From NCBI GenBank assembly GCA_021779695.1, contig JAJYAE010000069.1, forward strand, positions 1 through 15,263: a DNA stretch of 15,263 nucleotides. Direction: 5' to 3'. Below, piece by piece: positions 1 to 9,131 of the stretch; positions within the stretch are counted from its first letter, which is position 1; each line of letters opens with the position of its first letter. The position numbers were made by a program, and so were the translations under genes. The DNA is from Acidobacteriota bacterium. GTDB lineage: Bacteria; Acidobacteriota; Terriglobia; Terriglobales; Acidobacteriaceae. The notes beneath the pieces were generated by a model. The model was not told the DNA's origin, ran no database searches, and was given only the letters and a program-made list of their open reading frames with translations.

Positions 1-192
1 ATAGATCAAGGTGCGCGTCTCATCGTCCAGCGCTCCTTCGGCCGGCATTGCGTACGCTCGCGAGCGCAGGTGCTCATAGAGTAGTCCCTCATCGATAGCG
101 GTCGCCTTTTCAATTGCAGAAGGGATTGACCCTATCGCATTGCGCATCATCGCGAAGACCCGGTCTACAGTCGGCTTTGAGTCAGAATCCAT
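1..192 (-). CDS. CMD/AhpD-family protein, N-terminal part (runs off the left edge)
   Basis: The reading frame is open from an ATG at 192 down to base 1, giving 64 residues with no stop, so the 3' end lies outside the window. The start is supported by an AAGGAGAG Shine-Dalgarno about 6 nt upstream. The stretch reads like the N-terminus of small carboxymuconolactone decarboxylase-like (AhpD fold) proteins: a helical segment with IPSAIEKAT, then YEHLRSRAYAMP, then ALDDETRTLIY leading into the usual conserved helix. Family members are gamma-carboxymuconolactone decarboxylases or AhpD-type peroxidase partners. The region that would carry the catalytic CxxC or His is missing here, so the reaction cannot be assigned. 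It lies about 84 bp downstream of the ArsR gene on the same strand and is probably its co-transcribed target. Confidence 0.7.
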   Translation of the reverse strand, partial: MDSDSKPTVDRVFAMMRNAIGSIPSAIEKATAIDEGLLYEHLRSRAYAMPAEGALDDETRTLIY

Positions 193-276
193 ATGGTTGT
201 CCTCTCCTTAAGAACACGGAAAGCTCTCGCGGCTTCGCAGTTGGCGTATCTTGGCGCCTCGGGCGTGGCCGACTCT

Positions 277-582
277 TCATTGCGACCGGGGCCGCTCTTT
301 TAATACCTGCCTGGCGCAAGCGAAGAAATTGCACACGCAGGGTGTAACCAGTCGGTAATACACGGTGGTTCCCTCGCGGCGATCTCCGACGATCCCATGT
401 GCGCGCAATAAAGCTAAGTGCTTGGAGACAGTCGACAGATCACTGCCAACAAGTTCCCTGAGCTCGCCAACCGAGCACTCGCCACGGCTGAGGCGGTCTA
501 CAATCAGCAGCCGCGACTCGTGGGCAAGTGCCTTCAGCATCCTTGCCTGTTTCGCAAACGCATTTCGCTTGTCCTTTGCCAC
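277..582 (-). CDS. ArsR/SmtB-family transcriptional regulator
   Basis: This is a 101-residue winged-helix protein of normal ArsR length. The helix-turn-helix spans about residues 37-60, with SVGELRELVGSDLSTVSKHL matching the family's recognition helix, followed by a wing around GDRREGTTVYYRL. Cysteines at 36, 82, 84 and 89 (PCVCNFFAC near the C-terminus) could form a metal, metalloid or redox sensing site. Which effector is used cannot be told. The start is a GTG at 582 with AAGGA 6 nt upstream; the nearby ATG is in another frame. Family members repress their own operon until an effector binds. The following same-strand CMD-family gene suggests an operon answering to toxic or oxidative compounds (inference). 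A perfect 14-bp palindrome lies 48-61 bp upstream of the start and is a candidate operator. Confidence 0.85.
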   Translation of the reverse strand: MAKDKRNAFAKQARMLKALAHESRLLIVDRLSRGECSVGELRELVGSDLSTVSKHLALLRAHGIVGDRREGTTVYYRLVTPCVCNFFACARQVLKERPRSQ

Positions 583-901
583 GTCATTTCCTTTTTGGCC
601 AATCTGTCATGTACGTGCCAAAGCAATCAGTGACAGCTGTCACATTTCGTCATTTTGCATTTATGGAATCGCTCGTCTGATCTCAGCGGAATGCAAGACC
701 GGTCTTAAATCGAACTGCCTGCGTGAGTTGTTGGAGGGGCTTCGCAAAGGTACGCAGGAGTCGGCGCTGAATATCGCTTGTGTCCCGCAAGCCGGCCAGC
801 CTTCTGCGTAATTGCAATGAAATGGATCGTCGCTCGTTTGTACGAATGGACAGATTATTTGATTGCCTTCGGCGACGGTTTCCTGTCAAGGAGTCAAGTC
901 C
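583..901. other. Intergenic region between arsR-like gene and the ORF at 902
   Basis: About 320 bp without a convincing gene; short ORFs here have no family resemblance or ribosome binding site. It must hold the divergent promoters. Visible elements are an 8-bp palindrome TTGGCCAA at 595-602, a 14-bp palindrome at 630-643, and an AAGGAG Shine-Dalgarno at 888-893 serving the ORF at 902. No convincing -35/-10 pair could be fixed on either strand. Confidence 0.5.
630..643. promoter_or_regulatory. Perfect 14-bp palindrome, candidate ArsR-type operator
   Basis: GTGACAGCTGTCAC reads identically on both strands and sits 48-61 bp upstream of the GTG start of the ArsR-type gene, where an autoregulatory operator is expected. 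ArsR/SmtB proteins bind dyad-symmetric sites as dimers. The assignment is by position and symmetry only, since the sequence is not a copy of a known ArsR box. Confidence 0.4.
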
Positions 902-1153
902 ATGATCCAGCCGTTCTTGCGAACAGCGCGCGCCGGGCGTAAGCGGGTCCCGGCTTTCCTGCTCGTTTCCTGGTTCGGAGCAGCCGTTTTGGCGCTCTGC
1001 GCCGGCATGGCTGAAACACCTCAGCCCCGCGCCGTTGATGGGCCAGGTTGTTTAGGGTCAGACCGTCCAGGGCCACACCGCGGTGCAACTGGAATGTGTA
1101 TCTCTCAACGCCGTCAACTGGCAGTGCAACGTCATCTGCCCGGACTGCCATGA
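902..1153 (+). CDS. Short ORF with signal peptide, probably a truncated or fused secreted-protein gene
   Basis: ATG at 902 has a good Shine-Dalgarno (AAGGAG, 8 nt spacing). The first ~42 residues form a textbook export signal: basic N-region (RTARAGRKR), hydrophobic core (VPAFLLVSWFGAAVLALCAG), then AETPQP. After that point (about base 1035) the translation (SDRPGPHRGATGM and onward) looks like an out-of-frame read rather than a folded domain. The ORF stops after 83 residues. I read it as the 5' end of a secreted-protein gene that was cut by a deletion or frameshift. It may instead be a genuine small secreted peptide. The product family is not recognised. Confidence 0.3.
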   Translation: MIQPFLRTARAGRKRVPAFLLVSWFGAAVLALCAGMAETPQPRAVDGPGCLGSDRPGPHRGATGMCISQRRQLAVQRHLPGLP

Positions 1154-1205
1154 TCTTCATGAAACCAAATTGCGTGCGATCAATCTGTGCCGACATCCAC
1201 TGGAT

Positions 1206-1928
1206 TCAGCTGCACGAGCGCTTCTCAAATACGTCCCTGGCCACTGGAAGCGCCGAGAAGATGTTGGGCCAGCCCGCATAAAACGCGAGATGCGTCAGCA
1301 CCTCGGACGCCTGCTCCTGGGTCAGACCGTTATCCATCGCCTTGTTGAGGTGGAACGTGATCTGAGCAACGTGGCCCGATGCAACAAGCGCACTCACGGT
1401 CACAAGGCTTCTGTCACGCGGCGCAAGCGCCGGGCGCAGCCAGAGGTCTCGAAATAGCAAATCCGTGGTGTACTGCACAACTCCGGGCGCAACGGCGCCG
1501 AAATTCTTCTCGACAGCGTTCGCGCGTTGCGCCTCCGCCGCCTCGTCAAGCGGCAGCAGATGCGGCGAAGCCTCCGGAAGTTGATCTGTGCCGATACCAC
1601 GCTGCGCAAAAATGTCCCTGAGAACCGGAACGGCGGATAAGGCACTGGACCAGCCGGAGTAGAAGGCGAGATGCGTAACGACCTCCGAAAGCTCGCCGGG
1701 TTTCACGCCACTGTCCAGAGCGATATTGAAGTAATGCAACATTCCGATGGTCTGAATGCGCGCGATGAGCACAGACACAGTGACAAGGCATCGATCCCGA
1801 GGTGTCAGCCCAGGGCGCTTCCAGAGATCGTCGGCGATCGACTTCTGCGTGTAGCTGGCAAGTGCTGGTGATACCGCCTGGATATCCTGAGGCGTCAGTG
1901 CAGAATGCGGAAGATTGGATAAAGACAT
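1206..1928 (-). CDS. Two-domain carboxymuconolactone decarboxylase (CMD) family protein
   Basis: This 240-residue protein contains two tandem CMD/AhpD-fold repeats, about residues 33-110 and 157-235. Both copies keep the family core: RDRCLVTVSVLIA with HYFNIALDSG and THLAFYSGW in the first, RDRSLVTVSALVA with FHLNKAMDNG and THLAFYAGW in the second. The histidines at 65 and 193 are at the usual CMD position. There is no CxxC, so an AhpD-type disulfide reductase role is unlikely. A ring-opening or decarboxylation role on an aromatic-derived lactone is possible, but many such duplicated proteins have no known substrate. ATG at 1928 has GGAG 8 nt upstream. It is third in a tight minus-strand operon after the aldo/keto reductase and the lipocalin-like gene (gap 32 bp). 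Confidence 0.85.
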   Translation of the reverse strand: MSLSNLPHSALTPQDIQAVSPALASYTQKSIADDLWKRPGLTPRDRCLVTVSVLIARIQTIGMLHYFNIALDSGVKPGELSEVVTHLAFYSGWSSALSAVPVLRDIFAQRGIGTDQLPEASPHLLPLDEAAEAQRANAVEKNFGAVAPGVVQYTTDLLFRDLWLRPALAPRDRSLVTVSALVASGHVAQITFHLNKAMDNGLTQEQASEVLTHLAFYAGWPNIFSALPVARDVFEKRSCS

Positions 1929-1960
1929 AACCTGTGCTCCATTTCAGGCAGTGCGATGGA

Positions 1961-2428
1961 TCAGTACCGTTTCCATACGACCGACCAATGCTCATCGGAC
2001 TGTGCAGGGCGAATGATTAAGCGGCCGTCCTTTGTGAGTTGATAAATGCGCTTGAGATCTTTTCCAACGATCCGATCGCCGGTATTTGAACCTTGCACGT
2101 GATGGATCAGTGTGTGGCTTGCGTCGTCTACTTCATAGCTCCCGAAGGACGCCTCATAGCCGTCACGAACGTACTGATTGTTCAGTTCCTGCTCGGATTT
2201 CGGGTACATCAGCTGGACGGAAAAATGGCCGTCCTGCGAGTAGATCAGCATCCCCTTCGGCTGTGGTACGCCCGCTTCAGTCGCATTCGCTCCCGGTGAC
2301 TCGATGTGCACAAGATGCCACGCACCGATCAGCCTCGCGCTGTCTCCGTTTTGTTTCTTCGCCGATTGCGCCGGAGCAAGGCTGAGGGCGGCACAAATCA
2401 CCAGCGCGCCCACGTGCATTGATTTCAT
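1961..2428 (-). CDS. Secreted lipocalin-like domain protein
   Basis: The chosen ATG at 2428 has an AGGAGG Shine-Dalgarno 7 nt upstream and begins a clear signal peptide (MKSMHVGALVICAALSLAPA, cleavage likely near AQSA). Longer in-frame starts would run into the upstream gene and are rejected. The mature part begins with LIGAWHLVHIES and continues with GMLIYSQDGHFSVQL, the pattern of the lipocalin-like domain (Lipocalin_5 type): an opening GxW strand and a later 'I-x-Y-S-x-D-G-x-x-S' strand. The protein has 155 residues, the usual single-domain size. Such domains are thought to bind small hydrophobic ligands; no ligand is known here. It sits 25 bp after the aldo/keto reductase and 32 bp before the CMD gene, so the three are probably one transcript with a related substrate (inference). 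Confidence 0.75.
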   Translation of the reverse strand: MKSMHVGALVICAALSLAPAQSAKKQNGDSARLIGAWHLVHIESPGANATEAGVPQPKGMLIYSQDGHFSVQLMYPKSEQELNNQYVRDGYEASFGSYEVDDASHTLIHHVQGSNTGDRIVGKDLKRIYQLTKDGRLIIRPAQSDEHWSVVWKRY

Positions 2429-2453
2429 TCCGCATCCTCCTGCCGGCTGCAGT

Positions 2454-4578
<2,125 letters not shown>

Positions 4579-4708
4579 CGGATTCTTTGCATGTTTTTGC
4601 CTCACGATGTTCGATTTGATTTCGCTTTTTTGGGGCTTCAGCCCGCTCGCCGTCGATCTGCAAACCCTTTATCATTAATCCGAGCGCGGAAAGAGGGTCC
4701 GCAGTTCC

Positions 4709-5944
4709 ATGCCCGAGCCAACCTTCTTCATCTCGGCCGGTGAGGCCAGCGGCGAGCACTATGGCGCCCTGCTCGTCGCCGCACTCAAAACCCGCCTTCA
4801 GACCACCGGCAAGTCCGCCAGCTTCTATGGCATGGGCGGAGACCGCATGGTCGCCGCCGGCCTTGAGCGCGTCGTTCGATCAGAAGACATGGCCGTCATG
4901 GGCATCACCGAGGTCGTCCACCACCTCCCGCGCATCTATCGTGAGTTCCGCAAGCTCAAGGCTGCCATCCGCCGCCGTCCGCCCACCGTCGCCATCCTCA
5001 TTGACTTCCCAGACATCCACTTCCGCCTTGCCGCCCAGCTCCACCAGCTCGGCGTGCCTGTGCTGTACTTCGTCAGTCCCCAGCTCTGGGCTTGGAAGAA
5101 ACACCGCATCCGGCTCGTCCAGAAATACATCGACGAGATGCTCGTCATCTTCCCCTTCGAAGAGCAGTTCTACCGCGACCACGGCGTCCGCGCCGAGTTC
5201 GTCGGCCACCCACTCGCCGAGCTGCCAATGCCCACCATCTCCCGCGCCCAGTTCGCTGCCGAGCATCAGCTTGACCCGGAAAAGCCGTGGATCGGTCTCC
5301 TGCCCGGCAGCCGCGCCAAAGAGATTCGCAGCAACCTGCCGGAAATGCTCAAGGCCGCCATCCTGCTCTTTCATGACTGGCATCTGAAGCAAGGCAATCC
5401 GGAGCCGCAATTCATCCTTCCGCTCGCCCCCACTCTGACCGCAGAGCAACGGGCAGAAGTCGCCGGCATGGTCGCGCGCGAGAGAGAGAACCTCACCATC
5501 CGCCTCACCTCAGACGCCCGCGCCACGCTCTTCCACGCCCGCGCCTGCATCGTCGCCAGCGGCACCGCCACCGTCGAAGCCGCGCTCATCGGCAATCCAT
5601 TCGTCGTCGTCTATCGCGTCTCGCCCCTCACCTACGCCATCGCCCAGCGAGTCGTCACCGTGCCCCACGTCGCCATGGCCAATCTCATCGCCGGCCGCCG
5701 CGTCGTTCCCGAGCTCCTCCAGAGCGATTTCACCGCCGCCAACATCGCGCAACAACTCGCGCCCTTGCTACCCGATGGCAACCCCCGGCAGTCCATGATG
5801 CAGGAGCTCGCTCGCGTTCGTGCCCTGCTCGCTTCGCATCCCGTCCAGGTTCAATCCGCGGCAAGCGCTGTTGATCGGGTCGCAGAGATCGCGCTCGCTT
5901 ATGCCGGCCTGGCTTCTCCCGTTCCCGAATCCGTGTCATCCTGA
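4709..5944 (+). CDS. lpxB: Lipid-A-disaccharide synthase
   Basis: A 411-residue GT19 glycosyltransferase joining UDP-2,3-diacylglucosamine and 2,3-diacylglucosamine-1-phosphate into the lipid A disaccharide, at the inner face of the cytoplasmic membrane. Nearly all family signatures are present: SAGEASGEHYGA (9-20), MGITEV (64-69), DFPDIHF (99-105), SPQLWAW (123-129), VGHPL (165-169), LLPGSRAKEI (197-206), ASGTATVEAAL (283-293), VVYRVSPLTY (300-309) and VPHVAMANLIAGR (318-330). ATG at 4709 starts at the expected point; an AGAGGG lies about 11 nt upstream. A TATCAT box at 4670-4675 could be its -10, but no good -35 is seen. It is not within an lpxD-fabZ-lpxA cluster in this window. Codons end strikingly often in C. 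Confidence 0.97.
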   Translation: MPEPTFFISAGEASGEHYGALLVAALKTRLQTTGKSASFYGMGGDRMVAAGLERVVRSEDMAVMGITEVVHHLPRIYREFRKLKAAIRRRPPTVAILIDFPDIHFRLAAQLHQLGVPVLYFVSPQLWAWKKHRIRLVQKYIDEMLVIFPFEEQFYRDHGVRAEFVGHPLAELPMPTISRAQFAAEHQLDPEKPWIGLLPGSRAKEIRSNLPEMLKAAILLFHDWHLKQGNPEPQFILPLAPTLTAEQRAEVAGMVARERENLTIRLTSDARATLFHARACIVASGTATVEAALIGNPFVVVYRVSPLTYAIAQRVVTVPHVAMANLIAGRRVVPELLQSDFTAANIAQQLAPLLPDGNPRQSMMQELARVRALLASHPVQVQSAASAVDRVAEIALAYAGLASPVPESVSS

Positions 5945-6007
5945 ATCAGATACACTTCGGTCCGGCAATTTAGAATCAGTGACTCCCGCGTGAAGGGCTG
6001 CCACACC

Positions 6008-8041
6008 ATGAAGATTGCTTTCGGTTTTAGGAACTTGTTCACGAGCTCAGCTTCCCCATCCCTCCGCTCGCAGGTCTTGGCGGGAATCGTGACCCTGACC
6101 ATCCTCTCCATCGCTCCGCTCCACGCTCAGCGGCCTGAACGTGCCCGCCTCAACATCACCGCCTACACCATCGACGCCGAAATCGACACCACCGCCCACA
6201 CCCTCACCGCCACCACCGTCGTCACCTTCACCGCCCCCGACAACGCCCCCGACATCAGCTTCGGCTTCCATCCCGCCCTCAAAATCACCCAGATTACCGA
6301 CGACGCCGGCAAGCTCCTCACCGGCGAGCGCCTCGCCGACGGTACGATCCGCGTCACCCCCATCACGCCCATCGTCCAGGCTCAGCCCCAGCACTGGACC
6401 TTCAAGTACAACGGCGTCATCACCGGCAAGGAAGACGGCCCCGTCGAAGGCCTCAAGCTGGCCGCCATCGAGGAGCCCATCACATACCTCCTCTATCCCG
6501 CCCGCTGGTTCCCCATGACCGGCTACTTGACGGACCGCTTCACCGCCGAGATCCACATCCGTGTTCCCCAGGGCATGAAGGTCTTCGCCAGCGGCCAGCA
6601 GGGCGCATCCCACTCCGTCTCCCTCGCCAGCGGCAAGCCCGGCGACCAGTTCGATTTCAAGTGGGATAAGCCCGGCTTTCCCGGCACCGTCATCGCCGGC
6701 CGCTACCTCGGCCCCTACTCCGCCGGTCCCGGCAACGTGAAGGTTTACCTCACCGTCGCCCACCAGTCCTTCGGAAACCAGTTCGCCCAGACCGCCGCCC
6801 AGCAGTACGACTTCTTCAGTGAAGACTTTGGCGAAGCCGAGACCCCGCACCTCAACATCGTTGAAGTCCCCGACGACACCCTGCCCGCCGTCTGGGCCCC
6901 CGAGCTCGCCGCCATCCTTGGCTCCCGCGTCGGGGACAAGTCCGGCATACGCCTCCTCGCCAACACCATCGCCCACCAGTGGTGGGGCTCCGAAACCAGC
7001 CCCCAGACACTCAGTGACGCCTGGATCACCAACGGCATGTCCCGCTATGGCGAGCTCATGTATCTCGAAAACCAGAGCGGCAAAAACGCCCTCCGCTCGG
7101 CCCTTGACGACGTCGCCGCCGGCGCCCTCGCCTATGACACCATTCCTCTCTCCAGCGCAGGACGCCTCGATCCCTTCACGCCCCAGTTCCAATCCATGAC
7201 CCTTGAAAAAGGCGCCATGATCTTTCACATGCTCCGCGGTGAGCTCGGCGATTCGGTCTTTCTCAGCACACTCAAAGGCGCCCTCAGCCAGTACACTGAC
7301 AAGCCCATCACTGCCGACGATTTCGAAAAGGTCGCCGAAGCCCAGAGCCAGAAAAACCTCACGCCCTTCTTCGCCCAGTGGGTCGATGGCACCGGCGCGC
7401 CCACCTTCAAGAACAAATACAGCGTCTATCGCCTCGGCAATAACAAGGGATTTCGCACCATCGGCGACATCACGCAGGACCTCGACCTCTTCAACATGCC
7501 CGTCGACGTCCGCGTGGACACCGAGGGCAAGACCGTCAATCAGAAAGTTGACGTCGTCGGCACCGACTCCCAGTTCGTCATTGACACCTTCGGCCGGCCC
7601 CGCAGCATCGCCATCGACCCCGACGGCTGGGTCCTCAAATCCACACCCGACCTCCAGGTCCGCATCGCCATCCTCAAGGGCCAGCAGCTCGTCGCCCAGG
7701 GCGATCTCGTCGGAGCCCTCGCGCAATACCAGAAGGCCCTCCAGGCCAACCCGCAAAGCTCCCTCGCCAGCTACCGCATCGGCGAAGTCCTCTTCACCCA
7801 GCGCAACTACCAGGCCAGCGTCAACGCCTTCCGCGACGCCCTCCGCGGCGACGATGAGCCATCCTGGACCGAGGTTTGGAGCCACATTCAGATCGGCAAG
7901 ATCTTTGACCTCACCGGCCAGCGCGACCGCGCCGTCAATGAATACCGTCTCGCCGTCCAGACCAATGACAACACACAAGGCGCGCTCAACGAGGCTCGGC
8001 TCTACCTCACCAAACCCTACAAGCGCCCGGCAAACCAGTAG
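6008..8041 (+). CDS. Secreted M1 aminopeptidase-like pseudoenzyme with C-terminal TPR repeats
   Basis: The ATG at 6008 (AAGGG 10 nt upstream) opens a 677-residue protein; an in-frame GTG at 5990 is less likely. Residues 1-41 are a signal peptide ending SIAPLHAQ. Residues ~45-230 resemble the M1 N-terminal beta domain, ~245-465 the thermolysin-like domain, and ~550-665 tetratricopeptide repeats. The fold marker AHQWWG (322-327), the following D-x-W, and EKGAMIFHMLR (400-410) identify M1. The catalytic site is gone: HExxH reads N319-T-I-A-H323, the third zinc ligand 19 residues after H323 is N342 (DAWITNGMS instead of W-x-N-E-G-F-A), the GAMEN exopeptidase motif is absent, and the catalytic tyrosine before EKG is Leu399. 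A binding or scaffold role in the periplasm is inferred. It follows lpxB by 63 bp. Confidence 0.85.
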   Translation: MKIAFGFRNLFTSSASPSLRSQVLAGIVTLTILSIAPLHAQRPERARLNITAYTIDAEIDTTAHTLTATTVVTFTAPDNAPDISFGFHPALKITQITDDAGKLLTGERLADGTIRVTPITPIVQAQPQHWTFKYNGVITGKEDGPVEGLKLAAIEEPITYLLYPARWFPMTGYLTDRFTAEIHIRVPQGMKVFASGQQGASHSVSLASGKPGDQFDFKWDKPGFPGTVIAGRYLGPYSAGPGNVKVYLTVAHQSFGNQFAQTAAQQYDFFSEDFGEAETPHLNIVEVPDDTLPAVWAPELAAILGSRVGDKSGIRLLANTIAHQWWGSETSPQTLSDAWITNGMSRYGELMYLENQSGKNALRSALDDVAAGALAYDTIPLSSAGRLDPFTPQFQSMTLEKGAMIFHMLRGELGDSVFLSTLKGALSQYTDKPITADDFEKVAEAQSQKNLTPFFAQWVDGTGAPTFKNKYSVYRLGNNKGFRTIGDITQDLDLFNMPVDVRVDTEGKTVNQKVDVVGTDSQFVIDTFGRPRSIAIDPDGWVLKSTPDLQVRIAILKGQQLVAQGDLVGALAQYQKALQANPQSSLASYRIGEVLFTQRNYQASVNAFRDALRGDDEPSWTEVWSHIQIGKIFDLTGQRDRAVNEYRLAVQTNDNTQGALNEARLYLTKPYKRPANQ

Positions 8042-8108
8042 CGCCGCCCCGGGCCGGAAAAGCGCTGCCCCGCGGCCTGCTTCGCCCTTCTTTCTCGCGC
8101 CAAACGCA

Positions 8109-8135
8109 AACGGCCAGCCGAATCGGCTGGCCGTT
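8109..8135. terminator. Strong hairpin, bidirectional terminator between convergent genes
   Basis: AACGGCCAGCCG at 8109-8120 pairs perfectly with CGGCTGGCCGTT at 8124-8135 around a 3-nt loop, a 12-bp GC-rich stem. It lies between the stop of the M1-like gene (8041, plus strand) and the stop of the RlpA-like gene (8159, minus strand). There is no clean T-tract on either side, so strength as an intrinsic terminator is uncertain, but its position and perfect symmetry suit a shared terminator. Confidence 0.7.
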
Positions 8136-8158
8136 ACGCTTTCCGTCCTGCGTTCGCT

Positions 8159-8692
8159 CTAGTTGTGTTGTGCCTGCTTTTTCGGGGACAGAACCTGCAG
8201 GTCCACTTCCGCCAGCCCCTCATGGGCCATGTGCAGCTTCTTGGCCGCCTCGTAAGACAGGTCGATGATCCGGCCCGGCTTCAGCGCGCCACGGTCCGTG
8301 ATCCGCACCTCAACCGACCGATGATTCTCCCGGTCCACCACCCGCACCATCGTTCCGAACGGAAGCGTCGGGTGACACGCCGTCATGGCATACATGTTGA
8401 ACCGTTCCCCGCTCGCCGTCTTTCGGCCATCAAACCGGGGTCCGTACCAGGACGCCACTCCATGCAGCAGGTCCTGCTTCTTGGCCTCGCCAGCTCCCTC
8501 CATTGCCGGCGCAGGGCTCGTCGCCGCCGGCATACTCGCCGTTGGCTTGGACAGAAGCGCATCCGCAAACACTGACACTGTTGGAAAGGTCAGCGCCGCG
8601 GCAATCAGCGCTACGCAGGTTAACCCCACAAGCACCCAAAAGTGCAAGGAAGTTTCCACGTTCACGTTGCTTGCGTTTCGTCTTAATCGCAT
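8159..8692 (-). CDS. rlpA: RlpA-like double-psi beta-barrel protein (septal ring lytic transglycosylase family)
   Basis: A 177-residue protein. Residues ~17-43 form a single hydrophobic segment (signal anchor or uncleaved signal peptide) followed by a Pro/Ala-rich linker. The RlpA double-psi beta-barrel spans 77-168 with GVASWYG (78-84), TASGERF (92-98), a His at 107, FGTMVRV (112-118), VRITDRG (129-135; Asp133) and GRIIDLS (140-146). RlpA proteins bind or cleave denuded glycan strands of peptidoglycan at septa. No lipobox cysteine and no SPOR domain are present, so it is a minimal form, and lytic activity is not certain. No Shine-Dalgarno precedes the ATG; a -10-like TAAAAT ends 6 nt before it, suggesting a leaderless transcript. 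It converges with the M1-like gene. Confidence 0.88.
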   Translation of the reverse strand: MRLRRNASNVNVETSLHFWVLVGLTCVALIAAALTFPTVSVFADALLSKPTASMPAATSPAPAMEGAGEAKKQDLLHGVASWYGPRFDGRKTASGERFNMYAMTACHPTLPFGTMVRVVDRENHRSVEVRITDRGALKPGRIIDLSYEAAKKLHMAHEGLAEVDLQVLSPKKQAQHN

Positions 8693-8698
8693 TGGTCC

Positions 8699-8728
8699 AT
8701 TTTACCGGCTTTACGCCAGTATCCTCAA
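8699..8728 (-). promoter_or_regulatory. Candidate leaderless promoter of the rlpA-like gene
   Basis: On the minus strand TTGAGG (8728-8723) and TAAAAT (8704-8699; 5 of 6 consensus) are 18 bp apart. The -10 ends 6 nt before the ATG at 8692, so transcription should begin at or next to the A of the start codon. No ribosome binding site is present, consistent with leaderless translation. Confidence 0.4.
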
Positions 8729-8768
8729 GGAATTACAGGAGATACGTCGAATTTTCCGCAAGGAACCC

Positions 8769-8791
8769 TGGTAACTTCTACCCTGTTACCA
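8769..8791. promoter_or_regulatory. TGGTAAC-N9-GTTACCA dyad, candidate operator
   Basis: A perfect 7-bp inverted repeat with a 9-nt spacer, 41 bp upstream of the putative rlpA -35. The two half-site centres are 16 bp apart, suitable for a dimeric regulator. As RNA it could also be a weak hairpin, but there is no transcription unit here to terminate. The regulator is unknown. Confidence 0.3.
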
Positions 8792-9131
8792 AGTAAGCCT
8801 TTGCCTAAGTTCAACTTATCTTCCGCACCAATTTCCGTGCGAAATCCCGTTCTTCAGGTTGTGAGACGATCCATGCACTGTTGAGGGAGGAATTGCGCAG
8901 TGCGCCGCGAGCCCGGAACGGCTCAAATAAGATTCGGAAAGACTAGCACATATCCCCTGTGAATAACATCGGAAACCTTCCCGCAAATGACTCTGTCAAG
9001 TCCCCGCACCTTGAAAAATTTATCTAACGCATTGAAAGAAATGCGCTTAAAATCTTTCTCGGATTTGCATATTAATTCTTCTGTCCTGCTAACTTTTAAC
9101 TAAGGTCAAGATAGACCTGTGAGGGGGCAGC

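Larger units (their letters stand above)
8693..9131. other. Intergenic region between rlpA-like and lysozyme genes (divergent promoters)
   Basis: About 440 bp without a gene, AT-richer than the coding regions, particularly 9005-9110. It contains the putative rlpA promoter (8699-8728), a 7-bp dyad with 9-nt spacer (8769-8791), and a second dyad, CGCATT and AATGCG around 6 nt at 9028-9045, about 90 bp before the lysozyme start. No reliable -35/-10 pair for the lysozyme gene was found, although TTGCAT near 9065 is a possible -35. Confidence 0.5.

Noticed and set aside
1083..1457. Plus-strand frame with ICPDCH resembling a c-type heme motif
   Set aside because: A single CxxCH without a matching signal peptide in frame; most of the ORF is antisense to the CMD gene. 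Its VSLNAVNW stretch recalls medium-chain dehydrogenases but the following residues do not fit.
4631..4644. GGGGCTTCAGCCC hairpin after the AraC-type gene
   Set aside because: The stem is only about 4 bp and the T-tract precedes it on the plus strand, so it is not a convincing terminator for that gene.
4880..5449. 189-residue antisense frame in lpxB
   Set aside because: Shadow of the lpxB codon bias; no ribosome binding site or recognisable domain.
6047..7978. 643-residue open frame antisense to the M1-like gene
   Set aside because: It is the mirror of C-ending codons: Gly/Val/Asp/Glu-rich with no family motif, and the sense frame has a signal peptide, M1 motifs and TPRs.
6141..8162. Ser/Pro/Thr-rich frames on the plus strand within the M1-like gene
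   Set aside because: They are shifted reads of the same GC-rich gene with low-complexity composition.
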